Origin: Aureobasidium sp. EXF-3400
Lineage: Eukaryota > Ascomycota > Dothideomycetes > Dothideales > Saccotheciaceae
NCBI GenBank assembly: GCA_024195585.1
Contig: SWBL01000050.1
Span: 62,001-126,000 of the forward strand
DNA: 64,000 bases
Reading direction: 5' to 3'
Shown: piece after piece, positions 1-9,844 of the stretch
Numbering within the stretch: the stretch's first letter is position 1
How the letters are laid out: each line of letters begins with the position of its first letter
Notes under the pieces: generated by a model
Databases searched by the model: none
What the model was told of the DNA's origin: nothing
The model's input: the letters and a program-made list of their open reading frames with translations, nothing else
Translations under genes and position numbers: made by a program

Positions 1-1152
1 GGTGGCAGTACCGGTGGTGAAGGCGCTTTGCTTGCGTTTGGCGGCTCGAGGATAGGGATTGGCTCAGATGTTGCTGGATCTGTTCGCGCGCCTGCCCACT
101 TCTCCGGATGCTTCTCTCTCAGGTGTTCAACGGGACGCTGGCCAAAGTATGGTGTTGACACCTCAATGCCTGGTCAGGAAGGTATCCCGTCCGTGTTCTC
201 GCCGATGACACGTACCTTGGGCGATTTGGTTTACTTTACGAAAAGTCTGATACAGTGCAAACCTTGGAAATACGATCAGAGTGTGCATCGACTTGCTTGG
301 CGACAAGACGCCTATGATGATTACAAGGAGAAGAAAAGACTCAGAGTCGGCGTGATGAGAACTGATGGCGTCGTCAAACCCTCACCTGCTTGTGCTCGAG
401 CGCTTCAAACTACTGTCGACGCACTCAAACAAGAAGGTCATGATGTATTCGATCTTACTCTACCTACCGCACCGTATGCACCTCTGGACGCTCTGGCCAT
501 CGCCTCGCAACTCCTCAACGCAGAAGGTACAAGAACCTACTCTCGCTTCTTTTCCCGCGGCGAAACGAATGATGCAGGAGCCGCTCAGTTGTCATTCTGG
601 ATGGGTCTTCCTTCTCCTCTGCGATGGTTGTACGTCAAGTACGTTCGTTACATCCGTCGCGACACGGTCTGGGCTCGCCTTCTCGAATCTCTGCACGAAA
701 AATCCGCATACGAAAACTGGCAATTGGTCTATCAACGCGAGTCCTTCAAGAACTTCTGGTTTGACTGGTGGAACGAACAAAAGGATATGGATATTATGCT
801 TACACCTCCCAATGCTACGCCAGCTGTTCCGCATAATGGAATGAAAGATGCTGTTGCTTCTTGTGGTTATACCTTCTTGTTCAATTTGCTGGATTACACT
901 TGTGGTATTTTGCCTGTTACCAAGGTGGATGCTGCCAAGGATGCTCTTCCCAAGGATTTCGTGGTTGATGACAATGGAGTTGCCAGAGGAGCTTATAAGC
1001 ATTATGATGCGCAGAAGATGAATGGACTCCCTGTGGCGGTACAGCTTGTAGGAAGAAGATTGGAAGAAGAAAAGGTCCTTGCCATCATGGAAAGAGTGGA
1101 GTCAGCTCTTAAGGAGAGTGGAAGTGTGTACGAATTGCTGCAGGTGCCATAG
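1..1152 (+). CDS. Amidase (amidase-signature family), 3' part
   Basis: This is the C-terminal 383 residues of an amidase-signature hydrolase, which cleaves amides of the acetamide or fatty-acid amide type. The frame is open from base 1, so the gene begins outside the window. Residues 1-12 read GGSTGGEGALLA and residues 21-29 read GSDVAGSVR, the core of the amidase signature. By spacing (24 residues, as in fatty-acid amide hydrolase), Ser3 is the bridging serine and Ser27 the nucleophile. The catalytic lysine would lie upstream and is not visible. The C-terminal half has the usual substrate-pocket stretch (LTPPNATPAVPHNG) and ends with NGLPVAVQLVGRR, typical for the family. No intron is needed in this part. 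The substrate cannot be told from the sequence. The family call is firm; the exact enzyme is not. Confidence 0.9.
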   Translation, partial: GGSTGGEGALLAFGGSRIGIGSDVAGSVRAPAHFSGCFSLRCSTGRWPKYGVDTSMPGQEGIPSVFSPMTRTLGDLVYFTKSLIQCKPWKYDQSVHRLAWRQDAYDDYKEKKRLRVGVMRTDGVVKPSPACARALQTTVDALKQEGHDVFDLTLPTAPYAPLDALAIASQLLNAEGTRTYSRFFSRGETNDAGAAQLSFWMGLPSPLRWLYVKYVRYIRRDTVWARLLESLHEKSAYENWQLVYQRESFKNFWFDWWNEQKDMDIMLTPPNATPAVPHNGMKDAVASCGYTFLFNLLDYTCGILPVTKVDAAKDALPKDFVVDDNGVARGAYKHYDAQKMNGLPVAVQLVGRRLEEEKVLAIMERVESALKESGSVYELLQVP

Positions 1153-2300
1153 AAGGGCACAGGAAAGAGTGTGAGATTTGAGATGCAGTGAGTAGCTCCT
1201 TCCTGGGCAAATGATACTTTTCCAGTGATCAAGTTGTAAGAGAATTTTTGAACTCAGGGCAACCTTCCATCGAATGTCTCGACGTCCTTCCTCCTTGAAC
1301 ACATTCAGAAAATTATGCATTCCAACCGCTCGACTACAATTCCTGGTCGTCTTTGAGATACACCTTCCGGATTCCCATCACGCCTGTTCTCACCACCACA
1401 ATTGATCGACCATCTAGAATGTTTTCACCACACACCGGAAGCCTTCGCCGAAATCTTTCCGCCATTTTTCATGAAGTGGGTTTTCGCCGCTGACCTTGTT
1501 CCATCGTTGTTCAGCATTCTATGGATCAGGACAAAACAAAATTGCAAATACAAACTAGGTCGCTGGACTGTCGTTTTCTGGCCATCTGTGGCTGACAAAG
1601 CAGAACACCAATGGATTGTTCAGGACAAACTCTATGACAAACACGCTGGGATGTGTTTATGGGGACTAAGCATAATTGATACTGTCGAATCTTTATCTGA
1701 GAGCTCATTATCTTTTTGCTTGCTATGGACTGGATCTAAACTGCTATTTGCAAGCACTATCTGAACAAGCAGACGTCTTGGAAGAGTTATGGTCTGGCGT
1801 TTCCTGGCGATGCTTGGTTCCAATGAAGCTGTTTGACATCACAGAGTTTGCTGGAGAATTCCGTTGCTCTGTGGCAAGTCTCTTTGTTCTTGCAATCATC
1901 CTCTCTTCCTTCCATGTTTAGAAGGAGAAGGAAACAGAAGAGTTGGAAGCAGAAAGAAACAGAAGAGTTGGGAAGGCACGCAGGGATATAAGTATCGTCG
2001 TCAGTTGTCGTCTTTTCTTCTGTCTTGCTCATCATCTCTTCGTTATATCCAGCGGACCTTGCTCATATATATCATGGCTCTCAACCCTGGAGGTGCTTCT
2101 CCTCGTCGATCTCTTCCATACTCGCAATGAAGCTCTTCGCTATCGCCGATCGTCGCGATCTCGACCCCATCGGAACCGTCCCCTATACTCAACACAGAGC
2201 TTCTGCCGTATCAGCATCCCTCGCCGTGCTACACTCATGACCGCCAATCTCAACGTTACGCAGATCATGCGAGAGAGAAGAGATTGACTTCTCGGATTTT
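1153..2300. other. Non-coding stretch after the amidase gene
   Basis: I see no convincing gene here. Open frames are short, overlap on both strands and lack recognisable motifs. Around 1925-1975 a short purine-rich direct repeat (gaaacagaagagttgg, twice) is visible. The stretch leads into the field of decayed coding pieces that follows. Confidence 0.5.
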
Positions 2301-2844
2301 GCTGGGAGATTCTCTTGCCACGCTTTCGCTCCAGCCCTAGATACAACGACGTCAATGACACCATCAACATGTCTCAACGCCTACCACATGTTGACCTCTT
2401 GGTATACTTCCCTTATGACCTCAATTTTCAGTCCCGAGCAATGTCTTCTGTCCATGTTCGAAGGCCAACGGTGCTACGAAGAAGAAGAGAAGATCTCCTT
2501 GCGGAATCTCTATTGCTATATACTTGCTCAAGACCAACAACATGATGCCACCAAAGTCTATCAAGACACCAGTGTCCTGCCTACCAACATATTCAAATCA
2601 CGACAGCCACACTTTTTGTTCTTCTTGCAGCCCGGAAGTCATGTCATATGTTTTGCCTTGACCCGCACACTGGAGCTCTCGCTGGTTCCCTGCGTCACCT
2701 GCTTCACCCGCACAGCAACCCAATTACAGTAATCACCATTGTGAGTAATTACATACCTGCTCCCGGTAGAACGTCGACTGATCAGGGAACGCAGCAAGAT
2801 GCCTCGCAGTGCTCGACTGCGCTTCCGCAGAATTTATCGCGCCA

Positions 2845-4114
2845 GAGGAGGTTCTCGTCCGCCGCAATCTCGAAGACGGTGAAAGCAACCTTGACATATG
2901 CATCTACAGAGCCTGTCATTCATGGAAGCGAGGCACACGGAGTTCAACTATTCGCCCCTTGCTGCCAAGCTAGGTCTGGGACATGTTCTGAAACCCCATC
3001 CGCAGAGTCCGTATTCATTGAAACGTATCTACAAGAATCTTCCAGCTGTTCAATGGCATGATTCCCCAAGGCTGGACTCCTGAACCAACCAACTCCTATC
3101 GTCGAGTAAAAGTCACCGAGACTGACTCTCTCGTCAGACAAGCCTTTGACCTCGTTCTCAACTTCCACCTGAGAAGATCGACAGACCGACATGTCCGTTC
3201 TTTAGCAACAGAGTCTTTAAGGCAGCTGCGTCAAGGAAGAATACGTCAAAGACCGTGTGTACAGTTACCTATACCATGGCAGTCCCATCCACAAGACCTA
3301 CCATTGCTGGAATGAGCGACATGAAGTTCAATGATCCATCTGCTGTTGCCACGTCATATCTGGGCCACATACTGGAAGTCGAAGCATTTGATGCCGTTGA
3401 GTCCCGGAATGATCCCCACAGAGGGACTGCTGCTTTCAGCCGCGGGTACAGTATACAAGGATTTCTATGGAGTCTTGTCTTTCACCGGAGCCGACGCTGA
3501 ATCAATTAGCAGTTGCAGACCCTCCCGTACGTCTCACTCATCCCACCCCATCTGCAGCGCATGCTGATGGCTTCTAGCGCTCGCCCATCGACCACAAACC
3601 TATTCTGAGAGATGGTATTGCCTACGACTATGCCCAAACATCCCGCCGCCAGGTCGCCGCAGAGAAGGACGACTTCAATCGTGTGATCGCTGGAATGGAA
3701 GCTGTAATTCACGATCGAAATGCTGATGTTTCGGCACGTTCTGATGACTTTGTTTCCTAGCTCAACAGCTACCCTCCGATGGTCCAGCCCCCTCCCATCT
3801 ATTATCCCCGCATCTATCAACCTCCTCCTGCCTATCAACCTGCTGCCACCTACTATCCTGCTCCCGTGGACCATGCCGCTCCCATCTTCAACCCGGCTCC
3901 GATTCTTAGACCCCTAATCATCGGCGAGCTCGTTAGCAGACAAGGCATTCGCAGATACTCAATCTGGGCACGCCTCGGCGTCACTCCCTGCGTCTTAGTC
4001 CACATCGCTAATTACCAGCTCGAGTTGCCGTTCATGAGCTTCCGCATACTCTCCCGTCGTATCCCGTTGGAGCTGCTGAGACACTTCCTGGATGTTGCTT
4101 CGACCGGCACTTAG
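2845..4114 (+). pseudogene. Decayed coding pieces, family not recognised
   Basis: Fragments in all three + frames read like protein for 30-80 codons and then break. One runs from about 2860 to 3080, another from 3040 to 3315 (it contains NGMIPQGWTPEPTNSYRRVK), another from 3361 to 3530 (ATYWKSKHLMPLSPGMIP), and a proline-rich one from 3779 to 4114 (MVQPPPIYYPRIYQPPPAY). Neighbouring pieces are linked only by assuming frameshifts or lost introns, so I treat the whole as relics, possibly of more than one gene. The last ORF has an ATG/GTG-type start and a stop of its own, and could be a short real exon. I do not recognise the protein families. Confidence 0.35.
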
Positions 4115-4509
4115 GACTTTTTATTGTGCTACATGAATCTCTCTCGCGACTGCATCGTAGGTCAGTCTTCCCCGTAACCCCGTTCCAGTCCTGAGAGACA
4201 ACGACGTATCCTCCATCCTACACAGCGTATCTCTCCATTCTTGAGCGTAACGCCAAACAGCAATGCCATTAAGGACCTTTAGTCGATATGTACTTGCTTA
4301 GGCCTTGGGAACAGCATCTTCAGTGTGTCTTGAGGGAATTAACAGGAAGCTAAGCTCGGGGTATACTGCTGGCCTTTTCACAACCTTCTCAAGAGCTCGA
4401 AGAAGAAGACACTCACAAGGATGGTGAGTTTCCGCATTTGATATACCTGCGGCGGATCAAAAGACGTTAGTCTTGCTGAGCCCGCTACCTCATCCTTAGC
4501 GATCTGGGC

Positions 4510-5150
4510 GTCACCGCGAAAGAACTCCTCGACATGGGTCTGGACTTCGTCATAACAACTCCTCAATTGGTACAAGTCCAATACGATCGTTGATAGGAGC
4601 ATAAAGCAGCCATTGAAGAGATCGCAAGGGTCGGAATCTATGTCGCTACGCGCGACAAGGGATCCGCTGGGATGAAGAAGTATCCCCCTTCCGAAGGCGT
4701 GCCTGCACTCATCGATTTATGATAATCTGCTACTCCCATTCAAGCATGTCGCGTGTCATGAGACACAATGGAGGATGGACGTCAAGCCCAGGACACATCT
4801 AGAGATCAAGGCTCTGTTTCGCACATACACGCTTTTGATCTCTGGCACATTCATCGCCAATGAGTGGTCCGATATATACACATTCATCGACCTGATTCCC
4901 GGCCACCCTGTCGAAACCATGGCGGATTTCCAAAGAGCCTTTAGTATGCCACCCCCTACCACACAACTCGACAACCTCAATCATTTCTTTTGGGTCTCGT
5001 TGTTGCCCGCCCCAAACTCCGTCTTGCGCTTGCACAACGCTGCTGAAGAGCATGCAGAATTTGAGCTCAGCGAGGACGAGGATGGACAAGCTACCTTCTG
5101 GGTCATGAATTGGTACCAGACAACGCAAATCAGTGCACAACAATTATCTT
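4510..5150 (+). pseudogene. SNF2-type helicase fragment, decayed
   Basis: This is a broken fragment of a fungal SNF2/DEAD-like ATPase. The piece at 4510-4593 (VTAKELLDMGLDFVITTPQL) resembles the stretch after the Walker A helix and ends at a TGA. After a frame change, 4742-5150 reads RTYTLLISGTFIANEWSDIY, then TFIDLIPGHPVETMADFQRA. This matches the SNF2 'SGTPxxN...DLYxLxxFL' region (motif III). Where the DEGH (motif II) box should stand, just upstream, the frame reads HETQ, so the ATPase centre is destroyed. No Walker A box and no C-terminal helicase half are seen nearby. The family assignment rests on the SGT-xxN-WSDIY pattern and its spacing. It is a relic rather than an intron-split gene, because no splice pair restores motif II. 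Confidence 0.55.
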
Positions 5151-5183
5151 CCACTGCTCACGAACAAAACCAACGCATACAAT

Positions 5184-5660
5184 CAAGTATACCGTCTACG
5201 ACAACCAACAACTCTCTGATGTTGTCCTCAAATGTGGTGATGACTAGATCCCCGCTCACAGAGTGATCTTGTGACTGTGGTTTCTCAACTCCACCGTCTT
5301 TGACAACCAGCTAGACTCCGACGTCATCCTCAAATGTGGCGACCGCAAGATCTACGCTCATAGAGTCCTCTTACGTCTCTGGTCTCCATTCTCTACCCGT
5401 AGCCTCAACTCTTAGTTCTCTGTCGCTGAGAGCGCCGTTCTTATCATAGACGCCGATGACAGTGATGACTTCGAGCCTTCCGTCACTGTACTTTAGCGCC
5501 TCTACGATATGCATCTCGAAGAGCACGCCGATAAAGATCTCACTGAGAACTTCAAATCCAAGGATCTTCTCAGCGATCACGTCAAAATGTACTTTCGGTT
5601 AACCATCATTGCCCCTTATCCATACCTTCACAACATCAACAAAGTCATGGCTCTCGCTCC
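5184..5660 (+). pseudogene. Two tandem BTB/POZ domain fragments, decayed
   Basis: Two related BTB/POZ starts follow each other about 105 bp apart. Copy A (about 5186-5263) reads YDNQQLSDVVLKCGDD, then an in-frame TAG, then IPAHRV. Copy B (about 5294-5390) reads FDNQLDSDVILKCGDRKIYAHRV, then LLRLWSPF. The pattern 'SDVxLxCGDxxxxAHRxxL' is the first strand-helix unit of BTB/POZ domains, which dimerise and recruit cullin-3. Copy B continues with SVAESAVLIIDADDSDDFE and LYDMHLEEHADKDLTENFKS, as in fungal BTB proteins, interrupted by stops at about 5413 and 5494. No intact BTB protein can be read. The pair looks like a partial tandem duplication followed by decay. Confidence 0.55.
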
Positions 5661-5674
5661 GTGGGACCCTGTAG

Positions 5675-6250
5675 TGTTGGATGATTTGGCCTTCTGGGCG
5701 CGTATTGAACACACCACCTTTTACAACTTCCTCAGACTTCCAAGAGAACTTCGGGATGCGATATACAGCATGTTCTTCGAGGTGCAGGCGTGGCAGCAAG
5801 TGGTATACACCTCCCAATCACCGATGCGCGCCGAAACAAGGCCTATTCCGCCAACTTCGACCTGGCTCTGTTCGTATCTTGCTGGGAAATGTGGTAATCG
5901 GTTTTCCCAGCCTGATGCGACTCAGACTCCAGGACATTCGTGAAGGCAACTCGCCCTGTCTTCGTGATGGTCACCATGCCATGGACATCACTGGTACGCA
6001 CTAAATCGCCAGAGCTCTTCCTCACCTTTTGAACGGCTTCTGCGGCGGTGAAATTGCTCACATGAGCATCGCCGACGAGCTCGAAAGAATTGAGACGTTC
6101 TGGGCTACTTTGCTCAAAGGATCTATATATAGCGGATACACCTGCAACGACGAGAACAGCAAAGATAGGGGGAACCACCAGCTGCAGCTCAGGGGTTTGA
6201 GCGACAGAGTCACCATACTTGCTAAGGAGGCGAGCGGGCTGAGGAAATGA
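5675..6250 (+). pseudogene. F-box-like protein, frameshifted relic
   Basis: The frame at about 5738-5790 reads FLRLPRELRDAIYSMFFE, the typical start of fungal F-box-like proteins ('LPxELRxxIY'). Downstream the coding sense jumps frame. About 5808-5893 reads HLPITDARRNKAYSANFD, then LALFVSCWEMW; about 5945-6010 reads HHAMDITGTH in another frame; about 6028-6250 reads LNGFCGGEIAHMSIADELER, then IETFWATLLKGSIYSGYTCN. Several stops lie between. Each piece looks like real protein sequence, but no single splice pattern joins them, so this is probably a pseudogene. Such proteins are common, fast-evolving families in these fungi and are presumed SCF ubiquitin-ligase adaptors. Confidence 0.5.
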
Positions 6251-6285
6251 TCCAGCGAAGCAACATACCTACGTTATATACCTAG

Positions 6286-7395
6286 ATGTCGTTTTCAACT
6301 CTGTCCCTTGAGGTCGGAAAGATGATCTACTCTCTTCTTGAGCTTACCTTCGAAGAAACATCTTTCAACCTTAAAGACATGCAACAAGACGCCGACGAAC
6401 AAGACGGTGATGACAGCGAAAACAAACACAAAGACGCAGACCTTATGCGCTTCAACCACGAGATGAGACAACTCTTCCTCGTCCCCTACCTCATGCACTT
6501 CAAGGCTGTTGTCTTGCGTGGCGGCCGCGAGGACTACGTTCAGTTCGACCCCTACAACGCCGACGGTCTCGAATACTTTGCCCGCGGCGGCACTACCCAC
6601 TTTGGGAGTTACACCTACGACTACGAGACCGGTCACGACTACGTAAGCGAGGCAGGAGTTTCGCCAACTGAAGGGACGTGATGACATTTATGGCTACGCT
6701 GGTGTTTTGCACTGATCCGCGAACAAGTCCAATTTCCTTCCGACATAAACTCCTCACCATATATATATTCTTCCTCAACAACGATCGATCGCACTCACTA
6801 AAAGTCCACCCTATAGCTGTCTCCAACTTACCAGACGCAACATCCCAATTATATAATGCACTATCTGTTGTTGTCGTGCTGATTTGCACAGTAGCGCTCC
6901 GGGCAGCAGCGGTTCGAACAGCCACCTTCCCGTCCAGGAATCTGTCCAACAAATCCGCTTTACTTCGTTCCTGCCATTCCGCATCAACTCACCATCCGCC
7001 GCGCAAAAGTCGTTCCAGCAGGCAAGAACGACCATCAACTCGCCGGCGACAAAGAAAAGAGCGCAACGCTCTCGGCCAGCACAGACAAACCGGACGTCTC
7101 AACGTGCGTGAATACCATTGGAGAAGCCAATACGCATCAACGCGACGAGAGAGTTGTAGTGATCAAGTTGGCATCACTCATTTCGGCAGATTTTTGTGCG
7201 ATTACGAGACAAGATATAACCACGGAAGCGACGCATACCAGTTCGCTTCCAACAAGATCAAGGTCTGACTCGACGAAGACGGAGAAGTACAGGTTTCGGG
7301 AGAGGCTACGTGCGATGACGATTCATGGTCAAGCAAAGAATGGGAATGGTATGGCGAGTTCAAGAAGAGATCACGCGATGGCGCTGAAATACCAG
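6286..7395 (+). pseudogene. F-box-like relic with internal duplication or insertion
   Basis: An ORF at 6286-6681 begins MSFSTLSLEVGKMIYSLLEL, similar to the 'LPxEVRxMIYxLL' start of fungal F-box-like proteins. It carries FNHEMRQLFLVPYLMHFKAV and ends soon after THFGSYTYDYETGHDY. A second version of that last motif, THFGRFLCDYETRYNHGSDA, occurs at about 7168-7230. It continues in frame, through a TGA, with LDEDGEVQVSGEAT and SWSSKEWEWYGEFKKRSRDG to about 7390. The simplest reading is one gene whose 3' end was duplicated, or split by a roughly 570-bp insertion, and then decayed. The segment between the copies contains a Ser/Arg-rich open stretch (6884-7111) of unknown meaning. Confidence 0.4.
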
Positions 7396-7396
7396 A

Positions 7397-7905
7397 GTGA
7401 TCTATATCTCACTGACCAGGTTCGCAACCATTCCAGTCGACCTGTTATCCACAAAATCGCCTCCTTTCCATGCCCTGGTTGGTCCACCTCCCTCAACCGA
7501 CACACCTCCCTTCATTGACATACTTCCTTCAAACGACGAGCTTCCCTCAATATCTCATATGGATTCGGGCGTGCAATCGCCCGACATGACGGGCTACCAG
7601 TTCACGCCAGAACACGCCACTATACGATACCCCCACATGCCGATTAACCTACAACACCCGCGGGTAGAGGTCGAACACCGCTTGAAACGTCTTGAGCAAC
7701 AACAGTACTAAGATGGTCTCACCACTCACCACAGAAGCGTAGAGACCTTACAGTCCTTGCAAAATCTTCAACAACAACTCGCACAGATGCAACAGGCGAT
7801 AAGCTACGATATACCCGCCCTGTCTCTTCATCTCCAAGTTCAAATTCTGCAAGTAAAGCTCGATCTGAAGGGGAAATGTCGAGGGTACTCGTCAAATCCA
7901 GCTTG
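7397..7905 (+). pseudogene. Glutamine-rich coiled-coil relic
   Basis: A single frame stays open from 7397 to a TAA near 7709 and, after that one stop, on to about 7905. Before the stop it is Pro-rich and ends HPRVEVEHRLKRLEQQQY. After it follow SVETLQSLQNLQQQLAQMQQ and LSLHLQVQILQVKLDLKG. The Leu/Gln heptad character on both sides suggests one short coiled coil cut by a single nonsense mutation. I do not recognise the parent family. Confidence 0.35.
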
Positions 7906-8231
7906 AGCTGCGCTCGGAAGAGCAAAAGGTGTAATCAGCTATAGAGAACCCCAATCTTATGAGGATCTACGCTGGTGGTTCGCTCATCGAAATATCGCCT
8001 AATTAGACCGGCATGTTAGTCAAGTCTTCGACAAAGACCTCTCTGGAATGTAAGGAAGTAAAGCACGCCGGTCATTGTTTGAACAACGAGTCGCCCTTCA
8101 GGACGTTACCCATAAGCAAGACTGGCAAACTTGCACAGGTTGTGACACGGTCATTGAGGTTCTTTGCCGCGCCACCGCTGGATGAACACCATTTTTGCTA
8201 AGAACAAGTTATATAACGCTGAGACTTCAAG

Positions 8232-8747
8232 ATGCACGGCTCGAAGGTCACTCAGAACATCGGCTGCAGAAAAGGTACGTAGCAACATCGGTGGCGAGAG
8301 CGACTTGCCAACTGTGTTATAAGTCTGGACCCCTACCGGCACTCTGTCTCACGATGTCGGACCCCGCCAGTATGTCAAGCACTATGTTGTTGCCTCGGAG
8401 GAGTTCATGAAGTCGTTCGCCGCCGAGCTAAACAACCTCAAGTCGACCGGAGACGTCACCAACGCTGCAAAGCTGCCTTTGCCACCTTGAAGAAGTCTTT
8501 CGAAGACCCTATGGCTGCCAGTACTGATGCCGACGACGTCTTCTTCGTCTCGGATGGCCTTCGTGAAGACCCCTTGCGTGGTCTGAAGGAGCCCCACGGC
8601 TGCTTGGACATCAAAACACATGAGATACCCTGGGTCGCTCGCAGATCACAGGAGACTGTCTCTTATTCTTCTGCGACCGTTTCCAGCATGTCGCACGATG
8701 CTCGTGCCCCCGAACTTGGACCGCCTTTTGACCCTGTCTTGAGATAG
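8232..8747 (+). pseudogene. Decayed coding piece with one frameshift
   Basis: The frame around 8371-8465 reads YVKHYVVASEEFMKSFAAEL and NNLKSTGDVTNAA. Near 8475 the sense moves by one base into a frame reading AFATLKKSFEDPMAASTDAD and continuing to a stop at 8747. The join is natural at protein level (an Ala/Lys helix either side), so one small indel probably broke one gene. A possible upstream start is the ATG at 8232. The family is not recognised. Confidence 0.35.
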
Positions 8748-8805
8748 TATATATCAAGGAGATGCTCTTGAATTACCTGAAAGCGGAATTTGACAGTTCG
8801 TAACC

Positions 8806-9102
8806 ATGGCCCAGGGGGCGATAAGAAGTCTCGGACAGAAGTCCTTCTACTCTATACAAGACCAACTGCATTGGCTAAAGTTGGTCGACTATATACATCT
8901 CTATGTTGAGTTCGAAGGCATTGTACTTCCGAGCATCGGTGAAGCACTTGATATACTGGTAGCCAAACACCTCCCCGACCAAGTGCTCAGACTTGTCACA
9001 CAACTGACTTGCAGGCCATATCTCAGCCGCCAAATGCAGAGATCTTACCACAGACTTGTCTCTCTAGCATCTGACAGGGGATATTTCCATCTCATTATGT
9101 AG
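8806..9102 (+). CDS. Small hypothetical ORF, possibly a relic
   Basis: An ATG-started ORF of 98 residues (MAQGAIRSLGQKSFYSIQDQ at the N-terminus). It has amphipathic helical stretches such as LVDYIHLYVEFEGIVLPSIG, but no motif I know. It lies between clear relics on the same strand, so it may be one exon of a decayed gene rather than a gene in its own right. Its start codon has no strong context. Confidence 0.25.
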   Translation: MAQGAIRSLGQKSFYSIQDQLHWLKLVDYIHLYVEFEGIVLPSIGEALDILVAKHLPDQVLRLVTQLTCRPYLSRQMQRSYHRLVSLASDRGYFHLIM

Positions 9103-9192
9103 CGTCTCACCACTCTTGAAGGCGGAAAAACTCCGCGCCATGTCCCTCACACATACGTTCCAACATACTCTCTATCCTTTGGCTGCTATCGA

Positions 9193-9720
9193 TTGTTACG
9201 GGGTAGACTAGCCGATAACCATTTCCTGATCCTTGTTTCTTCAGATGTTGAATATTTGATGATAGCCTTTCACTTCTTGCCTGACACAGTATATATTGAG
9301 GAGATGCCCAACAACAACTTCACCAAGAAGTGGTACACCAATGTTAGAGATATACAAGACAACTTCGAGGAACTCCCCTCTGACGTGAGGTGAGAGGGCA
9401 ACCGCTACTACTCGTCGTCCCCTGATAGCCTCAAGTCCTTCGTCAAGCATCGCAACATTCCCCTTACTGTCAATCTAGAGGCTCGTCATCGCTTCATTGT
9501 TTAGCCTTACAGCTTGTAAGGCCTGCTTGGGCTTACTGCACATCCAGTTCTGGCACCGTGCATGGAATCGATCAGCCTGGGTACATATCGCGTTAACAAC
9601 CATCACAGATGCCACATACTGAACATTGAGGAAGCTGCCTATGTGGCTGGTTCTTTCCGCATACAATACAACTTTTGGAAGGAATGGACACAGCCTGCAT
9701 GCTCTGAGGTAAGCTTTGCT
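9193..9720 (+). pseudogene. Decayed coding pieces, family not recognised
   Basis: A frame ending at 9393 reads VYIEEMPNNNFTKKWYTNVR and DIQDNFEELPSD. One base out of frame it continues as GNRYYSSSPDSLKSFVKHRN and IPLTVNLEARHRFIV to a TAG near 9502. Around 9598-9710 another piece reads LNIEEAAYVAGSFRIQYNFW. The DNA word gtatatat-aggagatgc at 9290-9306 also occurs at 8750-8766, which hints at a duplicated parent. This is probably one decayed gene; I do not recognise it. Confidence 0.35.
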
Positions 9721-9844
9721 TGATCTCAAGCACCGCAGTATACGATCTTGCGTCCAACCATCGCCGCTTCTTCGGTTGTCCTTAGAGCATACAAAACCCA
9801 GTTTAACTTACTGCACATCCTGTTCTGAGACTGCTTTCTCCATC

